Assembly: GCA_938017515.1 (NCBI GenBank)
Contig: CALIJJ010000042.1
Coordinates: forward strand, 1-48,644
DNA from: an uncultured Pseudanabaenaceae cyanobacterium
GTDB taxonomy: Bacteria; Cyanobacteriota; Cyanobacteriia; PCC-9006; JAAUQQ01
Direction: 5' to 3'
DNA length: 48,644 nucleotides
Part shown: positions 1 to 9,203 of the stretch, piece by piece
Position numbering within the stretch: position 1 is the first letter of the stretch
Layout: the number at the start of each line of letters is the position of its first letter
Program-made: the position numbers and the translations under genes
Notes under the pieces: model-generated
Databases searched by the model: none
Seen by the model: the letters and a program-made list of their open reading frames with translations, nothing else
What the model was told of the DNA's origin: nothing

Positions 1-2
1 AT

Positions 3-326
3 GAGACGCCGCGATTGGTGGTGCAGCGTTGCCGGAGCTTAACTCAGGGACATGCTCGGCGACTGGTGGGAATGAATTTCCTCTCGAATGTGGTGATTTG
101 GCCGCTGCGGCTGCTGCCGCTATTGGCTTACTGGGCCATTCTGCGGGTGGGTGAGCTGGCGGCATCCTGGGCGTTTTTGACATATGCGGCGATCGCCGTG
201 GCCGTTATTTTAAATTCCATGGTGATGACGCCGTTTCGGCAGATTTTGCAGGCGATTGTGTATCACGACCTGCTCATTCGTCAGGATGGTTTAGATTTGC
301 GGTTGCGATCGCCCCAAAGGCCCTAG
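3..326 (+). CDS. C-terminal part of a membrane protein (5' truncated by window edge)
   Basis: The frame is open from the left edge of the window and ends at the TAG at 324-326, so the true start lies outside. The visible ~107 residues begin with a basic stretch, followed by two hydrophobic segments (roughly residues 27-45 and 53-72) and a short hydrophilic tail. This pattern fits the last two membrane helices of a polytopic inner-membrane protein. I do not recognise the family; a glycerophosphodiesterase-type or DUF-type membrane domain is possible but unproven. TTG and ATG codons inside the frame could be called as starts, but the reading frame runs upstream of them without a stop. Confidence 0.5.
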   Translation, partial: ETPRLVVQRCRSLTQGHARRLVGMNFLSNVVIWPLRLLPLLAYWAILRVGELAASWAFLTYAAIAVAVILNSMVMTPFRQILQAIVYHDLLIRQDGLDLRLRSPQRP

Positions 327-405
327 GGAATTGGGTCTATGAAGAAACAATCCAGGGCTTGTTCAGCCGTTGAAGCCTATCTTGAATGTCGCTTAAACTA
401 GACCT

Positions 406-933
406 ATGAGCGAGCAACTGGATCGAATCGAATCACTCCTAACGTCCCTCAGTGGCCAGCTCCAATCCGTAGCTGTTCAGGTAGGCGGCAACGCCGAAGC
501 CATCGGTGGGCTGAAGCAGGATGTTGTCGAGCTACGCCAGGAGCTAAAACAAGATGTTGTTGAACTGCGCCAAGAGCTGAAGCAGGATGTTGTTGAGCTA
601 CGTCAGGAGCTAAAGCAAGATGTTGTTGAGCTACGCCAGGAACTGAAGCAAGACATATCTGACCTCAAAGCTGATGTTTCTCGGGTAGACGAACGCCTCG
701 ACGGCATCGAGCGTCAGCTCAATGGTGAAGTCACCCAAATTACTCAGATGGTTCTAAATTTGGGTGACCAGATGGAACGCTATGAGCAAGCCATTGAAGA
801 TTTCAAGCGGGAGGTTCGCACGATTGTTGTGGAGATGCAGCATATGAAGGGGACGTTTGAGGCCCATATGCGACGCACTGACCGCATTATGGATTATCTG
901 GTTCGTCACGTTGGACCGGGAGATGTGGCGTAG
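406..933 (+). CDS. Hendecad-repeat coiled-coil protein of unknown function
   Basis: This is a 175-residue, strongly charged protein with no signal peptide or membrane segment. From residue 35 it carries four near-identical 11-residue repeats of the form ELKQDVVELRQ (the first begins with G), then a degenerate fifth. An 11-residue period is the signature of right-handed (hendecad) coiled coils. The helix appears to continue to about residue 150. A basic C-terminal part contains HMRRTDRIMDYLVRHV. No catalytic motif is visible, so a scaffold or oligomerisation role is the simplest reading. Similar short coiled-coil proteins are common in cyanobacteria, sometimes next to toxin-antitoxin or phage genes, but nothing adjacent supports that here. 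Confidence 0.7.
   Translation: MSEQLDRIESLLTSLSGQLQSVAVQVGGNAEAIGGLKQDVVELRQELKQDVVELRQELKQDVVELRQELKQDVVELRQELKQDISDLKADVSRVDERLDGIERQLNGEVTQITQMVLNLGDQMERYEQAIEDFKREVRTIVVEMQHMKGTFEAHMRRTDRIMDYLVRHVGPGDVA
508..672 (+). repeat. 33-bp in-frame tandem repeat, about five copies
   Basis: Four copies of a 33-bp unit lie at 508-540, 541-573, 574-606 and 607-639, with a degraded fifth at 640-672. They encode the 11-residue coiled-coil repeats. Copies differ mostly at third positions (CAG/CAA, GTC/GTT, CTA/CTG). This points to amplification followed by synonymous drift under selection for the protein repeat. Confidence 0.85.
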
Positions 934-954
934 CGTTTTGGCGGTTGGATTGTG

Positions 955-1155
955 ATGCGATCGCCTCTCCCCCCCGTCAAAGCAGTCCAGCAAACCATTG
1001 CCCTCCATCGCACCCACGGCAAGCAATATTTTCGGGGAGCCAAATAGTTCAGCATCGGACTTGACTATCCCAACGAGATCGCATTTGCTCGTTTGATTCA
1101 GAACAAGCTTGAAGAAGCGGTTTATCACCATCTGCGGGATCTAAAAACCTGCTGA
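955..1155 (+). pseudogene. Possible decayed small gene with an in-frame TAG
   Basis: From an ATG at 955 a frame reads to TAG at 1045-1047, then stays open in the same frame to TGA at 1153-1155. The second half reads as ordinary protein (it includes SIGLDYPNEIAFARLIQNKL), as does the segment before the stop (HRTHGKQYFRGAK). A coherent reading frame on both sides of one stop suggests a nonsense-mutated or fragmentary gene. I do not recognise the family. The ATG sits within a HIP1-containing context, so the real start may be different. Chance is also possible for so short a region. Confidence 0.3.
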
Positions 1156-1169
1156 TTCTTCTAAAACGG

Positions 1170-1736
1170 CTACGGTGATTCAGGGCTGCCCTCAAGATTG
1201 ACCACTATGATTTTTGCTGCTTGAGCGACTTCTTTATTTGTATCTGCTTGAAGTTTCTCCAGAAGATCCTCGTAGGCAGTGAGGCATTGATGGAGTTCTT
1301 GCTCGATCTGAACTTCACGAACAAAGACCTCATCGCTTGGTGTGGGCTGCCAAAGACCACTGAGATATTCGTCGGCTGTGCGTTGCCAAGCCTCCCTGTA
1401 CTGCTCTACGGTCCTTAGCTTTGCACTGTAGGAGATCTCAGCCACTAGCTTGGCAACCTCTTCTCGATTGGGCATCGCAGAATTAGCAAGAATGCGAATT
1501 AAGAAGGGCAATGCTGTGCTGGTCGCAGAGTAGACGGAACCCTGATGGAAAATCGAGATGTATAGGCTTTCTAGGGCGCAGGCGCGATCGTCTGCATTTG
1601 TGGAAACGAGATATTTGAGATCTTGAGGGATACCATCAGCATGCCCGTAGGCATGCTCCAGACTGGACCACGAAACTGCATCCAATCCCGGTAATTCCAT
1701 CAAATATTCTGGTTCATCGGGTGGGTTACGACTCAT
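1170..1736 (-). CDS. HEAT-repeat-like protein of unknown function
   Basis: This 188-residue soluble protein begins with an LDAVSWSSLEHAYGHADGIP segment. It is followed by a region with the pattern ALESLYISIFHQGSVYSAT and TALPFLIRIL. That succession (W-x-x-L-x-H-A-Y-G-x-A, then LY-x-x-I-x-H-Q-G-x-x-Y-x-A-T, then A-x-P-F-L) is typical of a bacterial HEAT-like family common in actinobacteria and some cyanobacteria. The family is an all-helical binding module with no enzymatic motif. Members often accompany other HEAT proteins or contact-dependent systems, but no such neighbour is present here. The downstream HAD gene is on the same strand, with about 45 bp between them. Confidence 0.6.
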   Translation of the reverse strand: MSRNPPDEPEYLMELPGLDAVSWSSLEHAYGHADGIPQDLKYLVSTNADDRACALESLYISIFHQGSVYSATSTALPFLIRILANSAMPNREEVAKLVAEISYSAKLRTVEQYREAWQRTADEYLSGLWQPTPSDEVFVREVQIEQELHQCLTAYEDLLEKLQADTNKEVAQAAKIIVVNLEGSPESP

Positions 1737-1781
1737 GTTGACTTCGGGCGGTGGCGCGTTTTGCGGCGCAGAAACGGTACC

Positions 1782-2555
1782 CTACGCGATCAATGCGATG
1801 ATTTTTTCTGGGGTCAATTCCTCGATGTTGGCAACAATGCAATCGGCTCCCGCGTCGGTCAACACTTGCGTGTATTGTTCAGCCCGTTCCGCTGTCTCCT
1901 GAACATGGGGTGGCAACACACCGACGGCGATCCACTGGCCTTCCGGGCGCTGCTCTTTGGCATGGCGGATGGTGTACATGTCCGCCACGGTGTCTCCGGC
2001 ATAGATGACCGGTACCGAGATGCTGCCGTTAATCAAGGTTTCAGCGGCGCTAAATAATCCTGCGGGTTCCGGCTTGTCCGGAGCCTCGCCCATCGCCACC
2101 AGCAGCGGATTGGTCAGGCCCAACCGTTTTTCCAGGACAAACCCCGCTGAACCTCGGGTTGCACCGCTGAAGAAGCCCCAGCCAATGCCCGCATCGCTCA
2201 AGCTTTGCAGATAGGCTTGGCTCATCAACAGGGGCTCATTGCTGATGTAGCCACTAAAAGGCGCATCCTCCGGGCCGCGATAGCGAATCTGGAAGTAGTC
2301 TACGATTTCGTCGTAATCCAGCGGATTAGCCTCACGGGATTGTCCCTGGTTCTCAAAATAGCGATAGGCCAATTCCTGGGAGGCCTTCCAGTCGTTGTTC
2401 CAGATGCCTTCGGTTTTGAGCTGGTCGATGTCAGTGGCGCTGGGGCGATACTGGCCTTGGGTGAAGTGTTCGACAGTATCCATAATCGCCCGTCGATAGG
2501 AGCCGCCGACATCACGCACCACACCATCAATATCAAAAACCGCGATCGCTTTCAT
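1782..2555 (-). CDS. HAD-superfamily hydrolase (TIGR01548-like)
   Basis: The protein has 257 residues and the class I HAD fold. Motif I is FDIDGVVRD at residues 8-16, with the nucleophile and acid Asp pair. Motif II is FFSGAT around residues 127-132. The conserved Lys/Pro region is DKPEPAGLF, and motif IV is YAGDTVADM near residue 190. These point to a phosphatase acting on a small phosphorylated metabolite. A cyanobacterial subgroup of this HAD family is sometimes described as hypothetical 1 (TIGR01548). Its substrate is not defined by the sequence or by the neighbours. The gene lies upstream of the HEAT-like gene on the same strand and may be cotranscribed with it. Confidence 0.8.
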   Translation of the reverse strand: MKAIAVFDIDGVVRDVGGSYRRAIMDTVEHFTQGQYRPSATDIDQLKTEGIWNNDWKASQELAYRYFENQGQSREANPLDYDEIVDYFQIRYRGPEDAPFSGYISNEPLLMSQAYLQSLSDAGIGWGFFSGATRGSAGFVLEKRLGLTNPLLVAMGEAPDKPEPAGLFSAAETLINGSISVPVIYAGDTVADMYTIRHAKEQRPEGQWIAVGVLPPHVQETAERAEQYTQVLTDAGADCIVANIEELTPEKIIALIA

Positions 2556-2627
2556 CCCATCTGCCTCCGTTCCACCTACACCCAGCTTCGAATATCACTG
2601 TCTGTGTGATGCCATACAATCAACTGT

Positions 2628-2655
2628 TTCACATTAGGGTGCGAGACTGTAGAAT
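2628..2655 (+). promoter_or_regulatory. Putative sigma70-type promoter of PSRP-3 gene
   Basis: A TTCACA (-35-like, 2628-2633) and a TAGAAT (-10, 2650-2655) are separated by 16 bp. They lie about 40 bp upstream of the likely TTG start at 2697. No other good hexamer pair was seen in this spacer. Confidence 0.4.
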
Positions 2656-2696
2656 TGTAAATTGTGTAAAGTTTAGGCTAGGCATTGGAGGCTTCA

Positions 2697-3017
2697 TTGT
2701 CTGAGAGCGAAGAAAACAGCAGCCGGTTTATTTTGAAAGTCCTGTGGTTGGACGACAGTGTTGCCCTGGCTGTGGACCAAGTGGTCGGCAAAGGCACCAG
2801 TCCCCTAACGGCATACTTCTTCTGGCCCCGCAACGATGCTTGGGACCAGCTCAAGACTGAGATGGAGAAGAAGCACTGGATCTCTGAAATTGAGCGTGTT
2901 GAGCTACTCAACAAAGCCACTGAAGTGATCAACTACTGGCAGGAAGAGGGCCGTAAGAAGCCCATGACCACTGCCCAAGGCAAGTTTCCCGAAGTGGTTT
3001 TCACCGGTAGTTCGTGA
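2697..3017 (+). CDS. Ribosome-associated protein PSRP-3 / Ycf65
   Basis: The core reads [20 protein letters not shown], then [16 protein letters not shown] and [15 protein letters not shown]. This is the diagnostic sequence of plastid-specific ribosomal protein 3 (Ycf65), which cyanobacteria share with chloroplasts and which binds the small ribosomal subunit. I place the start at the TTG at 2697 (106 residues) because a GGAG at 2687-2690 sits six bases upstream. An earlier TTG at 2685 has no such site. The short acidic, Ser-rich N-terminus precedes the conserved domain. The gene stands alone between its own promoter and a hairpin terminator. Confidence 0.93.
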   Translation: MSESEENSSRFILKVLWLDDSVALAVDQVVGKGTSPLTAYFFWPRNDAWDQLKTEMEKKHWISEIERVELLNKATEVINYWQEEGRKKPMTTAQGKFPEVVFTGSS

Positions 3018-3081
3018 TTTTTTGGCAGATGTGCCAAAGCAATTTTCGAATTGTGGATTCCCAATGAATTCGGTTCCTTGG

Positions 3082-3115
3082 AACGCCTGTTTGCGCTTGC
3101 AAACAGGCGTTTTGC
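3082..3115 (+). terminator. Rho-independent terminator of PSRP-3 gene
   Basis: A perfect 13-bp stem, AACGCCTGTTTGC (3082-3094) with its complement at 3099-3111, closes a 4-base loop and is followed by a short T-rich stretch. It lies 65 bp after the PSRP-3 stop. Confidence 0.75.
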
Positions 3116-3143
3116 TTCGGGGATTTTTCTAATCCATTCCACT

Positions 3144-3178
3144 AAAAAAACGGCATTGCTGCGTGCAATGCCGTTTTT
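3144..3178 (-). terminator. Bidirectional-looking terminator at the end of the atp operon
   Basis: The stem CGGCATTGC (3151-3159) pairs with 3165-3173 around a 5-base loop. It is flanked by seven A's on one side and five T's on the other. It ends atpC on the minus strand and could also stop transcription coming from PSRP-3. Confidence 0.85.
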
Positions 3179-3208
3179 AACTGCTTACCCGAACGAGGAA
3201 GTGAGGCG

Positions 3209-3619
3209 CTAGGCCTTACCACCGGCGGCTTGAACCCGCGCCCGCGCTTTCTTAAAAGCTTGGGCCGCAGAAATCTTGTCGGACTCGTCGCTGCCTGCCG
3301 CCGCTGCTTCCATGCGGCTTTGGGCTGCGCTGTACTCAGATTCTGCTGCGGACAAGTCGATGGAATCGCCACGCTCTGCACTGTTGACCAGTACGGTGAC
3401 TTCATTCGACTCGACTTCTGCAAAGCCACCGGAGAGGGCGATCGCCACCCACTCCTTGCCTTCACGAACCCGCATCACGCCAGTGTCCAACGCCGACAGA
3501 ATCGGTGCGTGACCCGACAAGATACCCAGTTGCCCAGTGGTACTGGGCAGAATTACCTCTTCAGCCTCTGCGTCCCAAACGGTTTTGTCGGGCGCAATGA
3601 CTCTCACTGTTAAAGCCAT
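3209..3619 (-). CDS. atpC: F1 ATP synthase subunit epsilon
   Basis: This is the 136-residue epsilon subunit of the F1 sector (atpE in plastid-style naming). It is part of the central stalk, coupling rotation to catalysis and restraining ATP hydrolysis. The N-terminal beta-sandwich contains [20 protein letters not shown], then [19 protein letters not shown], all typical. The C-terminal helical hairpin spans roughly residues 85-136 and is rich in Ala, Glu and Lys. I choose the start at 3619 (MALTVRV) because GTGGAG lies upstream at the right distance. An in-frame extension to 3652 would add non-conserved residues. It lies 77 bp after atpD on the same strand, the usual cyanobacterial separate beta-epsilon operon. 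Confidence 0.95.
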   Translation of the reverse strand: MALTVRVIAPDKTVWDAEAEEVILPSTTGQLGILSGHAPILSALDTGVMRVREGKEWVAIALSGGFAEVESNEVTVLVNSAERGDSIDLSAAESEYSAAQSRMEAAAAGSDESDKISAAQAFKKARARVQAAGGKA

Positions 3620-3638
3620 TTGTATTGCTCCACGTACA

Positions 3639-3676
3639 TAGGGGCATTGCACAAACGAATCATGTCAACGCCCCTA
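3639..3676 (-). other. Inverted repeat between atpD and atpC
   Basis: TAGGGGCATTG (3639-3649) is complementary to CAACGCCCCTA (3666-3676) with one mismatch and a 16-base loop. It fills half of the intercistronic spacer and has no T tract. An RNA processing or stability element that sets beta:epsilon stoichiometry is more likely than a terminator, but this is inference. Confidence 0.45.
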
Positions 3677-3696
3677 CAGATCACTTGCGTTTAGAC

Positions 3697-5220
<1,524 letters not shown>

Positions 5221-5414
5221 TTAAAGATTATCACTGAAGGTTAAGGGATTAAAGAAAAGTTTCAGGGTTGCCTGAAGTTGAGTGGTAGCCATGGGTTGAG
5301 CCCATTAGGCCGATCACTATGTCCCAGAAAAATACTGTGCATTTTGGATGAAAGTGTGCTTTGCCATCTCAAAATGTTGCTTTTGGTGCTCATCAAGGAG
5401 CGTTTGTTACGGCC

Positions 5415-5900
5415 TCACTCCCACTCCAAGCGGGCGCTCCCCCATTCGTGACCGTTCGGTTCGTAGAGTTCGACCTCGATGGCACTGAGCTGGACGGAGG
5501 GGTTTTGTTCCAGGAAATCCCGCTGGATAATTCCGCTAAAGGCCCCATAAAAATGCGCGGCTAGGGTTTCACACGTTGGCGTTTGGGCGGCCGATGGCGA
5601 CAGGAGCGGGTTGTCGTTGAGGTGTGAGTTGGCCAGTTGTTCGATGACACCTTTGAATTGTTGGCGCACATCTACCATGTTGAGGATCATGCCCTGCTGG
5701 GGCTCCCCTGCAATGATGGCTTTGACGCGCCAGAGATGGTTATGCGGGGTTTCTCGAACGCTCAGCGCATGGGATGCGATGAATTCAAAGTTGAGAATGA
5801 GTTTGGTTCGAAGCGGTGCCGCAGCAGAGGCTGCGGCAGGGGCCGGGTCTGAAGAGACAGATTTTGAAGAGACAGATGGTGAAGAGGTTGAAAATTCCAT
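5415..5900 (-). CDS. 6-pyruvoyl-tetrahydropterin synthase / QueD-fold protein, atypical active site
   Basis: The protein has 161 residues with a Ser/Ala-rich N-terminal tail (about 30 residues) and a tetrahydropterin-synthase-like (T-fold) domain. The zinc-binding His set is recognisable as H44 in FIASHAL, then H53 and H55 in TPHNHLWRV. A downstream PTCETLA segment (C110, E111) matches the substrate-anchoring Glu motif. In canonical QueD a Cys precedes the HxH pair by four residues; here that position is Arg. The Asp of the usual D-H pair near residue 92 is Ser (SHLND). QueD chemistry may therefore be altered. It is probably a cyanobacterial paralogue of unknown reaction, with no queuosine gene nearby. 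Confidence 0.7.
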   Translation of the reverse strand: MEFSTSSPSVSSKSVSSDPAPAAASAAAPLRTKLILNFEFIASHALSVRETPHNHLWRVKAIIAGEPQQGMILNMVDVRQQFKGVIEQLANSHLNDNPLLSPSAAQTPTCETLAAHFYGAFSGIIQRDFLEQNPSVQLSAIEVELYEPNGHEWGSARLEWE

Positions 5901-6086
5901 GCATAACCTGAGTCGTGTGATGCCATAGATGGCCGTAGCCTTTGCTCCCTAAGATCCGTTTTACATCAGCACTGGGCAGATGTCCCCTAAGCCCCATCAA
6001 TAGGTTTTTTCTCCAGCACTAAAAACATGGCTTTCAACGTTCTCTACTTCAGGCTTTGCGAGTCAGTCTTTGCTGGTAAGTCCTTC

Positions 6087-6920
6087 TTAAGGAGTAATGA
6101 CGCTGGGGTGCTGGAAGGTATAACCTGCATCGCGCAATTTTTGATTGGAGACTCTGGCGTTGTAGCCTCGCTGGCTGGGCTGGCTTGGGTCCCATTGGAT
6201 GGGGGCAAGATTTGCTTGGGCACAGACCCAGTCCAGTAGTTGTTTGCTGGGTGTGGGGTTGCTGTCCACGAGGTTATACAGACCATTGAGACGGTGTTCC
6301 GCTGCAAAGGCGATCGCCCCCACAATGTCCTCTAGATGCACCCAATTCCCTGGGCTAGTACCGTCTCCAGGCCGGATTTTCCCCGCTGCAAATCTGAAGA
6401 TGTGGGCCAACTCGCGACCGGGTCCATAGATACCACCAAGACGAAAGACGCAGACGTGGCGTGCCGGTGTGGCCAAGGTGAGGAGTTGCTGTTCAGTGTC
6501 CAGCAAGATTTTGCCGTTGTCATTCGCGGGCTGGGCTGGGGTTTCTTCCGTGACCCAGTTGCCTTGCTGATCGCCATAGACGCCATAGCTGCTGGTGTAA
6601 ATGATTTGTTGAACACTGGCATTGTCCACCAGGGCTTTCTGGAGCGTCTGGGCTGTTTTGAGATAGGTATCGGTGTAAGAATCGCCGCGTTTTGCGCCAA
6701 GGGAAAGGATGAGGGTTTGGGCTGTTTTGAGTTGCGATCGCATCGCCTCTTCTTCGTGCCCTGCCACTACAATCGCTTGCTTGGCCAAACTCCCTAGCTC
6801 TGCAAGCCGTTCCTCTCGGGTCGTGGTCACCGTCACCTCTAGGTCTGACGAAGACTGCCAATGCTTCGCCAGGGCAGACCCAACATAGCCACAGCCCAAA
6901 ATCAGCGCGTTCCTTGCCAT
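6087..6920 (-). CDS. NAD(P)-dependent epimerase/dehydratase (SDR family)
   Basis: This 277-residue extended/atypical short-chain dehydrogenase starts directly with the dinucleotide-binding loop ILGCGYVGS (residues 7-15). Other landmarks are IIYTSSYGVYGDQQGNWVTE, which holds the Ser/Tyr active-site region, then FRLGGIYGPGREL and NWVHLEDIVGAI. The typical YxxxK is not obvious; in the YeeZ-like subgroup the YGVYG segment occupies that place. The substrate is probably a nucleotide sugar or a similar sugar derivative, but neighbours give no pathway. It lies between the PTPS-like gene and the rhomboid gene, all on the minus strand, with separate spacers. Confidence 0.85.
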   Translation of the reverse strand: MARNALILGCGYVGSALAKHWQSSSDLEVTVTTTREERLAELGSLAKQAIVVAGHEEEAMRSQLKTAQTLILSLGAKRGDSYTDTYLKTAQTLQKALVDNASVQQIIYTSSYGVYGDQQGNWVTEETPAQPANDNGKILLDTEQQLLTLATPARHVCVFRLGGIYGPGRELAHIFRFAAGKIRPGDGTSPGNWVHLEDIVGAIAFAAEHRLNGLYNLVDSNPTPSKQLLDWVCAQANLAPIQWDPSQPSQRGYNARVSNQKLRDAGYTFQHPSVITP

Positions 6921-7001
6921 AATCCCAGCCCTAAAACTTATACGAAAGCCTCAGCTTTCTAAATTACAGCCCCAACTCCACGACTCGCCCAACGCCATTG
7001 G

Positions 7002-7691
7002 CTAGCGGTAACTGCGAACGTTTCTGGGTCGATCGGCCAACAGGCGTGCAGCAAAAATACCGGCGAGGAATCCAGAAAAATGGCCTTCCCAGGAGATACC
7101 GGGTTGTCCCGGTAAAACGCCCCAGAGGAGACCGCCATAGACCACCACCACCATCACCGACAGCAAGATAGAGCCGGGTCGCCGTTCAAAATAGCCCCGC
7201 AACATCAAAAAACCGAGATAGCCAAAAATAAGGATGCTCGCACCGACATGAATGGATGGCGGGCCATCACGAAACAAGTCGCCAATGAGCCAGGTCCCAA
7301 AACCACCCAGCAACATCACCGTGAGCGTCACCCAGAAAAAATCCTGAGTACGACGCAACATCACCAGCCAGCCTAAGGAAAAGAAGGGAACAGTATTGGC
7401 CAGTAAGTGAGGAAAATTGCCGTGCAAAAAAGGAGCAAACACAAGCCCCCTTAAGCCGGTCCAATGACGCGGAAAGATGCCGAGGCTATCCAGCCCGAGC
7501 CCCAAGGTTTGGTCGAAAATTTCGAGCACCCACATCAAGCCCACAACTCCCATTAGCAGGTAGATCTGGGCGGTCAACTCATCGACCATGCCGGAGGCCT
7601 TCGGCTGAGGAGCCACTGGCTTCCAAGTGCCTGCTCGCCCCTCATCTTTCGCTTGAATTTTTCTGGCCTTATGGAGCTGGACTTTACTCAT
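7002..7691 (-). CDS. Rhomboid-family intramembrane serine protease
   Basis: The protein has 229 residues, with a basic cytoplasmic N-terminus of about 38 residues and then six hydrophobic segments. The catalytic dyad is visible. Ser152 lies in HVGASILIFG (the GxS motif) and His204 lies in WEGHFSGFLAG. The oxyanion-region motif HLLAN (His95, Asn99) sits in the second segment, as in active rhomboids. It should cleave transmembrane substrates within the membrane; the substrate is unknown. It is the second gene downstream of rsmG on the same strand, but a spacer of about 150 bp separates them. Confidence 0.88.
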   Translation of the reverse strand: MSKVQLHKARKIQAKDEGRAGTWKPVAPQPKASGMVDELTAQIYLLMGVVGLMWVLEIFDQTLGLGLDSLGIFPRHWTGLRGLVFAPFLHGNFPHLLANTVPFFSLGWLVMLRRTQDFFWVTLTVMLLGGFGTWLIGDLFRDGPPSIHVGASILIFGYLGFLMLRGYFERRPGSILLSVMVVVVYGGLLWGVLPGQPGISWEGHFSGFLAGIFAARLLADRPRNVRSYR

Positions 7692-7838
7692 TCAGGGGGC
7701 CGGTGTGCTGCTTCGATCTTGGGCTATTTCGGTCGGCGGTGAGATATCTAGGTCTGCCGAAGGTGCACTGATACTAGCGTTAGATGATGCAAATTTCTTC
7801 ACATTTCCTTTCGCCAGTGAATCTGGCTTACGCAAGAA

Positions 7839-8576
7839 CTAGGCCAGGGGCTTCTGGACTGGAATGCCCACAGGTCGTGGAAATTGTGCAGGTGTCTCTG
7901 CGACTTTTACAACATGAATACAGTGCCGTGTGCTCTGCGTCAGAGGGGTGACAAAGGCATCAACATGGTCAAGTTTGCCACCAAGCTCCTGGGCTGCTTG
8001 CCGCAGGGCTGTCTCTTCTTCCGGGGACCATTGGCCTCGATAAAGAACAGCAGTGCCACCGACCTGGAGCAGGGGTAGGCAATATTCGGCACAAACGGTA
8101 GCTGGGCCCACCGCTCTGATAAGGGCGAGATCGTAGCGATCGCGTTGTTGCTTCTGTTGCCCCACAACCTCGGCCCGCGCCGTTAAGGTTCGAATGCTCG
8201 GCAACTCCAGGGATGCAGCCAGCTGCGTCAGAAAACTGACCTTTTTACGGGTTGAGTCCAGCAGCATCACCGTCGCATCCGCCAAAACCATCGCCGCTGG
8301 AACCCCTGGAAATCCTCCCCCGGTACCAATATCAACGACAGATAATCCACGCTTACCCTGCTGCGATCCGGATAACCACGGCTGGAGACCCCGAAGCGAG
8401 TCCCAGAGATGTTTTTCCCAGAACTCATCTGGTTCTGTCAGGCGCGTGAGATTAAGCTGTTGATTTCCAGCCAAAATCTCTTGGTACAGTTTTTGGAACA
8501 GCAGCTGCTGTTGTGGGCTAGGCTGCCACTGGAGGGTGTCTTGCAGCAACTCAAGGTTTAGGGGAAGGTCGGCCAT
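7839..8576 (-). CDS. rsmG: 16S rRNA (guanine527-N7)-methyltransferase RsmG
   Basis: RsmG (GidB) methylates G527 of 16S rRNA using S-adenosylmethionine. The 245-residue protein carries the family's N-terminal NLTRLTEPDEFWEKHLWDSL signature (residues 42-61). The SAM-binding loop DIGTGGGFPG is at 82-91. The acidic loop of the Rossmann fold appears as MLLDSTRKKVSFL. It also has ALIRAVGP in the catalytic region and a His/Thr-rich C-terminus. Length and motifs are standard. It has no conserved partner here; in many bacteria it lies near parA/parB or mnmG, which are absent from this window. Confidence 0.95.
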   Translation of the reverse strand: MADLPLNLELLQDTLQWQPSPQQQLLFQKLYQEILAGNQQLNLTRLTEPDEFWEKHLWDSLRGLQPWLSGSQQGKRGLSVVDIGTGGGFPGVPAAMVLADATVMLLDSTRKKVSFLTQLAASLELPSIRTLTARAEVVGQQKQQRDRYDLALIRAVGPATVCAEYCLPLLQVGGTAVLYRGQWSPEEETALRQAAQELGGKLDHVDAFVTPLTQSTRHCIHVVKVAETPAQFPRPVGIPVQKPLA

Positions 8577-8650
8577 GCTTTAGTCGTGGAGTTTGGCATA
8601 CTCAATAATAAGTACAACAATCAGGGCCTGAGCGCCCCATCGCCTCACCC

Positions 8651-9037
8651 ATGCTCGGTACCTTCCAACAAATTCACCTCCGCATCGAAATTGAGGCAAC
8701 GGCAACGGAGCTGTCTCGGAGTCTGCTGTATCCCGAAGCCTTTCAGACCTGGCTCAGCCCCCAACAATTTTCCCAGCCCCTGCCCACCAAACTTGAGACA
8801 GGCAGCATCTACAGCAGTGGTCTTGGCCCACTCCAAGTGAGACATCAAGTGGACTCTGCCCAGGAACATTACCTGCGCCTGCTACTAAGCGGTGGTGTAG
8901 ACGGCACCCACGAATGGTGTTGGGGTGAGGGCTGGATTCAATCCAAACTGGAGGGGATCTCCCTGCTGCCGCTTCAGCTCGGCCACACCTGGAGCTTGCT
9001 GCGGCTCCGGCAGTTTATTCACCAACAGCGCAGCTAG
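8651..9037 (+). CDS. Conserved cyanobacterial small protein, possibly SRPBCC-like
   Basis: The protein has 128 residues and no signal peptide. It begins with LGTFQQIHLRIEIEATATEL and contains LLYPEAFQTWLSPQQF, GPLQVRHQVD, EWCWGEGWIQSKLEGISLLP and LLRLRQFI. The beta-rich pattern, with an opening strand, a helix carrying P-E-x-F-x-x-W and later HxV and EGxSLLP strands, resembles small cyanobacterial proteins of the START/SRPBCC type. I infer a hydrophobic-ligand fold but know of no assigned function. It is divergent from rsmG, with 74 bp between the starts, and converges on hisD across a tandem repeat. Confidence 0.65.
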   Translation: MLGTFQQIHLRIEIEATATELSRSLLYPEAFQTWLSPQQFSQPLPTKLETGSIYSSGLGPLQVRHQVDSAQEHYLRLLLSGGVDGTHEWCWGEGWIQSKLEGISLLPLQLGHTWSLLRLRQFIHQQRS

Positions 9038-9129
9038 CAACGGATTCAGTGCCCAGGCCTCAAACGCGACAGGAAACCGCGACGGGAAACGCCAAGACAC
9101 TGGAGACTTTAGGAGCACGGCAGTGAACT

Positions 9130-9194
9130 CAGGCTTTAAACGCAGGCTTTAAACGCAGGCTTTGAACTCAGGCTTTAAACGCAGGCCTTGAACT
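9130..9194. repeat. 13-bp tandem repeat, five copies
   Basis: Five units of CAGGCTTTAAACG or close variants lie head to tail at 9130, 9143, 9156, 9169 and 9182. The third and fifth end in GAACT, as does the flank at 9125-9129. They fill the spacer between two converging genes, immediately after the hisD stop. Alternating AAACG/GAACT ends suggest a higher-order 26-bp unit. Confidence 0.85.
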
Positions 9195-9203
9195 CAGCCT
9201 GCT

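Noticed and set aside
9130..9194. CRISPR array
   Set aside because: The units are contiguous 13-mers without spacers, too short for CRISPR repeats, and no cas gene is present.
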